This document shows positions 60,901-64,000 of a DNA stretch of 64,000 nt, in pieces (within the stretch, counting starts at the first letter, position 1; the number at the start of each line of letters is the position of its first letter). The position numbers and the translations under genes were made by a program. This stretch comes from JACMNW01 sp963708425 (lineage in GTDB: Bacteria > Pseudomonadota > Alphaproteobacteria > Rhodobacterales > Rhodobacteraceae): NCBI GenBank assembly GCA_963708425.1, contig OY970206.1:1488001-1552000 (forward strand). Direction: 5' to 3'. Under the pieces are notes generated by a model. That model did not search any database. It was not told the DNA's origin and worked only from the letters and a program-made list of their open reading frames with translations.

Positions 60901-61755
60901 TACGCATTCCGATCCGGCCTCGCAATGGACGGGCGCGCGCGGCGGCCCTGCCAACTTTGCATATTCTGCGAACTATCTGATCGACACCGGCAACGGCGTC
61001 ATCCTCGATGTCGAGGCCACCCGGTCGATCCGCTAGACCGAGTTCAGGGCCGTGCGGACCATGGTGGACCGAGTGAAAGAAACCTTCGATCTCACACCCG
61101 AACGGCTGATCGCCGACACAGTCTACGGCACACGCGAGATGCTCGACTGGCTCGACCGGCAACGCCGGGTCGCGCCGCATATCCCCGTGATCGACAAGTC
61201 TGGACGCAAGGATGGAACCTTCAAGCGGGCTGACTTTACTTGTGATGCCGAACGCGACGCCTATATTTGTTCGGGCGGTAACGAACTGAAGCAGTATCGT
61301 CGAGCGTTCACGACCCACGGTCGGGCGCGGACAAGGACGACACCATCCGCTATCGTGCCCGCAAGCCCGACTGCGATGCCTGCGCCCTGAAATCCCGTTG
61401 CCATCCCAAAGAGCCGCAGCGCAAGGTCACGAGGTCAATCTTTGAGCCCTCCCGAGACGTGGCCCGCGCCATCGCTCAAACCACGCAATACGCAATCTCG
61501 TGCAAGCTCAGGAAGAAGGTCGAGATGTTGTTCGCCCACCTCAAACGCATCCTTCGCCTCGGGCGGCTCTGATTGCGTGGCCCAAACGGCGCCCGCGACG
61601 AATTCCACCTCGCAGCCACCGCCCAGAACCTCAGAAAACTCGCCAAGCTGCTCCCGCTGGCGCAAAACGCCCACCGAGCGTGAGGAGGAAAACGACTGTC
61701 TCGATCTCAAGACGGTATCAGAGCGACAGAACCGAAGGCTTTTCAACGAAATAGA
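60900..61755 (+). mobile_element. IS1182-type DDE transposase fragment
   Basis: The plus strand encodes HSDPASQWTGARGGPANFAYS and NYLIDTGNGVILDVEATRSIR, a stop at 61034-61036, then RTMVDRVKETFDL, LIADTVYGTREMLDWL, HIPVIDKSGRKDGTF, and in further frames CALKSRCHPK, ISCKLRKKVEMLFAHLKRILRL and RDEFHLAATAQNLRKLAKLLP. These are the C-terminal half of an IS1182-family transposase with several frame breaks. The 5' half is missing; TTTTCAAC near 61740 resembles the terminal repeat. Confidence 0.75.
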
Positions 61756-61818
61756 GCAATAGCAGAAACTCAAACTACAAAGCAGTCAGAAAACCTTGAG
61801 CACATCAGTTGGGGTCTG

Positions 61819-62448
61819 TTGCAACTCTTCGGTAGTTTGCTGTATAAACGTATCAATCATTACGCCAATTTTCCGAAGAAATGGTACCAGCCTGTGAAAG
61901 ACAACTCGGCGCTTCGGCGTATCGATGGGGTGCGGCTGAGGCTGCGGTTGATCGAGACGGAGGATGCAGGGTACATCCATGGCCTACGCACCGAAGTACG
62001 GTACAATTTGCACCTTTCGGCAGTGACCGGTGGCGTGGCCGATCAGCGCAACTGGATCGAGCAATACAAACGCCGGGAAGTCGAGGGGCAGGAGTACTAC
62101 TACGTCATCGAGCGGCGCTCCGATGCTCAACGTTGTGGCACCGTCCGACTTTACAACATCCAGCACGACCGATTCACATGGGGCAGTTGGATTTTGGATG
62201 AGAACAAGCCTGCCAAAGCGGCGCTGGAAAGCGCGGTATTGTCATTTGGTGCCGGGTTTGATGATCAGAATGTTTGCAAAGCACTGATTGATGTCCGGCA
62301 CCTGAATACCCATGCAACGGCTTTCTACCGCCGTTTTGGTGCGACCGAGACGGGGCGCGACGCCGATAACGTTTATTTCGAACTTACCCGTGACAAGTTC
62401 ATCGCTGATCGCGAGGGCTATCGCCAAATAATTGAGGCACAAGAATGA
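61819..62448 (+). CDS. GNAT-family N-acetyltransferase (sugar-linked)
   Basis: Up to 209 aa from a TTG at 61819; a GTG at 61894 just before the conserved part is a shorter alternative, and no ribosome site decides it. RLRLRLIETEDAGYIHGLRTEV and YYVIERRSDAQRCGTVRLYNI, WGSWILD, NTHATAFYRRFGATETGRD form a GNAT fold of the RimJ/RimL group, probably acetylating an amino sugar nucleotide. Stop overlaps the next ATG by 4 nt. First intact gene after the IS scar, so its own promoter may derive from IS sequence. Confidence 0.75.
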   Translation: MQLFGSLLYKRINHYANFPKKWYQPVKDNSALRRIDGVRLRLRLIETEDAGYIHGLRTEVRYNLHLSAVTGGVADQRNWIEQYKRREVEGQEYYYVIERRSDAQRCGTVRLYNIQHDRFTWGSWILDENKPAKAALESAVLSFGAGFDDQNVCKALIDVRHLNTHATAFYRRFGATETGRDADNVYFELTRDKFIADREGYRQIIEAQE

Positions 62449-62888
62449 CGCAGTCAAACTCCGGCATCGCGGGTAGTGTCCGCATGATCGATCTGCCACA
62501 GATTCATGATCCACGTGGCGATTTGACCTTTGTCGAAGGCGGCAACCATATCCCGTTTGATATCGCGCGGGTCTATTTCCTGTATAATGTGCCCGTTGAT
62601 GCTGAACGGGGCGGCCATGCTCATAAGGAACTGGACCAAATAGTATTTGCCTTGTCGGGCAGCTTTAGGCTGAAAATTGATGATGGCCACAGAAAGACGG
62701 AATACTGGCTGCGCGACCCTCGCAGGGGTCTTTATATTAGCCGTCTGATCTGGCGTGAGATGGACAGCTTCAGCCAAGGGGCCGTCTGCATGGTGCTGGC
62801 ATCGGAAAGATATCAAGAAAGCGACTACTACAGAAGCTACGATGAGTTCTTGGCCGAAGCACGGCGCGACAGGACTATTGAAGGCTGA
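62445..62888 (+). CDS. dTDP-4-oxo-6-deoxyglucose 3,4-ketoisomerase-like cupin (FdtA/QdtA family)
   Basis: 147 aa. IDLPQIHDPRGDLTFVEGGNHIPF, ARVYFLYNVP, RGGHAHKELDQIVFALSGSF and SRLIWREMDSFSQGAVCMVLAS match the WxcM/FdtA cupin family; the HAH histidines are the catalytic pair. Converts a 4-keto to a 3-keto nucleotide sugar on the way to 3-amino sugars (Fuc3NAc, Qui3NAc). The usual partner genes, aminotransferase and acetyltransferase, fit the GNAT upstream. Confidence 0.92.
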   Translation: MTQSNSGIAGSVRMIDLPQIHDPRGDLTFVEGGNHIPFDIARVYFLYNVPVDAERGGHAHKELDQIVFALSGSFRLKIDDGHRKTEYWLRDPRRGLYISRLIWREMDSFSQGAVCMVLASERYQESDYYRSYDEFLAEARRDRTIEG

Positions 62889-64000
62889 TGAGCGCCCGAG
62901 ATGTATACCGCGTGATAAGGCGAAAAATCCGCAAGGTAAAATACGCGTGGCTAAACCAAAGGGCCGCGAATGGCAGTGAGTTTGCCAAGATCATGATCCA
63001 TCGCAAGGGGCATCATCTGTGTGAACTCGGCCTTATTTCCGATGCAGCTGAGAGCACTTTCCCACTTGCCGGACCCTCGCCACAAACGCGCATACCTCCT
63101 GATTTTGGTACTGAAGACCTATCGCCAGAAACAAGCACGCATCCCGCCATCAACGCGTATCTGCTAAAAGACGCTATTGCGTCGGCCCAGACCAGCTTGA
63201 TTGTTGCAAAAGATAAGTTACTGGTAACGCAGGAATTATTGGAGCAGCGTGGCCGAGTTGAAATAAACTCCGGGACGGTTGGGTACTACACAAAGCAATT
63301 TGCAATTCGCTATAGCCACAAGCGCGACCAACATGAGAATGCCATCCTGATCGGCGGAAACGGTGCATTCAACTGGTATCACTTTGTCATGGAAGTTGCC
63401 CCAAAGGCGTACTTAGCAGGTCGGCTTCCCGAGCAGTTCAAGGAGTTTCCGCTAATTGTGCCCAAGGTCGCCCAAACTGCCGGGCCCTTCGCCGATATCC
63501 TGGAGGCGCTACTGCCCGGCAGGCGCATTCTAAACGAAACAAGTGACTCCACATGTGTCCGAAACCTTGTTGTCTTCGACGAAGTCTCCTGCGGCCCGTT
63601 CAACCTTTATCCCGGGTTCTGGCCTAAAATGTCAGAGTATTCGCAACACGAAGCCATCCTTAAGGCGGTTATTGCACACCTACAGTCTGCATTCCTGCAA
63701 CCGTCCTTGCCAGCGCGTGGTAACCGCCGCATTTTCATTGTGCGCCCGGATATACGCCGCAATTATAACCAGCAAGAGCTTGTTGAAATTGCAGGGCGAT
63801 ATGACTTCGAGCCCATCGCACCCGAGCAGTTTTCATTGCGTGAACAGGCGCAAATGTATGCCGATGCGTCGCATGTGGTGGGGGCATCCGGGGCGGCATG
63901 GACAAACATGATTTTTGCCCCACGGCCCTTCAAAGCCCTTACATGGATACTTCCGCACTATAAGCAATTCTGTTCATATTCCATGCTGGCACATCTTCTT
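62888..64000 (+). CDS. Glycosyltransferase family 61 protein, partial at window end
   Basis: Begins at the ATG at 62888 in a TGATG overlap with the cupin stop; 371 codons open to the window edge. AILIGGNGAFNWYHFVMEVAPKAYL, RRIFIVRPDIRRNYNQQELVEIA, APEQFSLREQAQMYADASHVVGASGAAWTNMIFAP are the GT61 (DUF563) core with the conserved HGAG-like GASGAA loop. Probably adds a sugar in capsule, O-antigen or exopolysaccharide synthesis. Short coiled N-terminus with Lys/Arg-rich residues. Confidence 0.88.
   Translation, partial: MSARDVYRVIRRKIRKVKYAWLNQRAANGSEFAKIMIHRKGHHLCELGLISDAAESTFPLAGPSPQTRIPPDFGTEDLSPETSTHPAINAYLLKDAIASAQTSLIVAKDKLLVTQELLEQRGRVEINSGTVGYYTKQFAIRYSHKRDQHENAILIGGNGAFNWYHFVMEVAPKAYLAGRLPEQFKEFPLIVPKVAQTAGPFADILEALLPGRRILNETSDSTCVRNLVVFDEVSCGPFNLYPGFWPKMSEYSQHEAILKAVIAHLQSAFLQPSLPARGNRRIFIVRPDIRRNYNQQELVEIAGRYDFEPIAPEQFSLREQAQMYADASHVVGASGAAWTNMIFAPRPFKALTWILPHYKQFCSYSMLAHLL

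Noticed and set aside
1..64000. CRISPR arrays, tRNA, rRNA, phage modules, toxin-antitoxin or classical defence systems
   Set aside because: No regular short repeats, no cloverleaf-like or rRNA sequence seen, and every long frame is accounted for by metabolism, transport, regulation, surface sugars or IS elements.

Overview
The window looks like an alphaproteobacterial, most likely Rhodobacteraceae (Roseobacter/Rhodobacter-type), catabolic region. This rests on high G+C coding DNA, heterotetrameric sarcosine oxidase, a ChvE-GguAB sugar transporter, GlxA/AraC, LysR and GntR regulators and tightly packed ATGA/TGATG-overlapping operons. There is no rRNA, tRNA, CRISPR array or replication gene. 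Whether this is chromosome, chromid or plasmid cannot be decided from the sequence.

1-13 kb is a creatinine/creatine module: the C-terminus of a creatininase, two creatinases, sarcosine oxidase soxBDAG, serine hydroxymethyltransferase glyA, and iron-sulfur serine dehydratase sdaA. A GlxA/AraC-type and a LysR-type activator each sit divergently on their targets with clear operator-like repeats. On paper the set converts creatinine to pyruvate, urea and ammonia. The methylene-THF released by sarcosine oxidase is re-used by GlyA.

13-20 kb has a LysR-controlled redox/quinone operon (SnoaL-like secreted protein, NAD(P)-binding reductase, DoxX, glutathionyl-hydroquinone-reductase-type GST, DODA dioxygenase). 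The last gene is cut by an IS3 remnant. A decayed alpha/beta hydrolase and a decayed 3-hydroxyisobutyrate-dehydrogenase-like gene follow.

20-31 kb is an acid-sugar cluster: SDR (frameshifted), Ldh-family dehydrogenase, DapA-family aldolase, LysR; DUF1537 kinase, GntR; then BNR/sialidase-like protein, PdxA2, DapA-family aldolase and iron-type alcohol dehydrogenase in one operon; and a divergent EamA permease. The kinase/PdxA2 pair is known from D-threonate/D-erythronate catabolism. The full combination looks like a longer pathway whose substrate I cannot name.

31-47 kb is a sugar-acid regulon: a peptide-type ABC transporter (SBP, two permeases, fused double ATPase), a 2-hydroxyacid dehydrogenase, an unrecognised membrane protein, and a GntR regulator. 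A catabolic operon follows (IlvD/Edd dehydratase, talarate/galactarate-dehydratase-like enolase, RraA-like aldolase, alpha-ketoglutaric-semialdehyde dehydrogenase, 5-dehydro-4-deoxyglucarate dehydratase, 2-hydroxyacid dehydrogenase) with a convergent SDR. Matching CTAATATATYAG palindromes precede both the transporter and the catabolic operon. The expected end product is 2-oxoglutarate.

47-60 kb: a dead ISL3-family element sits between a broken TPP-dependent enzyme and a truncated semialdehyde dehydrogenase. A frameshifted Gfo/Idh dehydrogenase follows, then an intact non-phosphorylative L-arabinose (or similar aldose) module: L-arabinonate dehydratase, gguC, gguB, gguA, chvE and the divergent LysR regulator (gbpR-like). 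60-61.8 kb is a scar of ISL3, IS3 and IS1182-type fragments. 61.8-64 kb begins a cell-surface sugar operon (GNAT acetyltransferase, FdtA/QdtA-type ketoisomerase, GT61 glycosyltransferase running off the end).

Frameshifts and stops are confined to three stretches (17.1-20.8, 47.3-51.9 and 59.9-61.8 kb) that are at or near IS debris. That favours real gene decay over random sequencing error.
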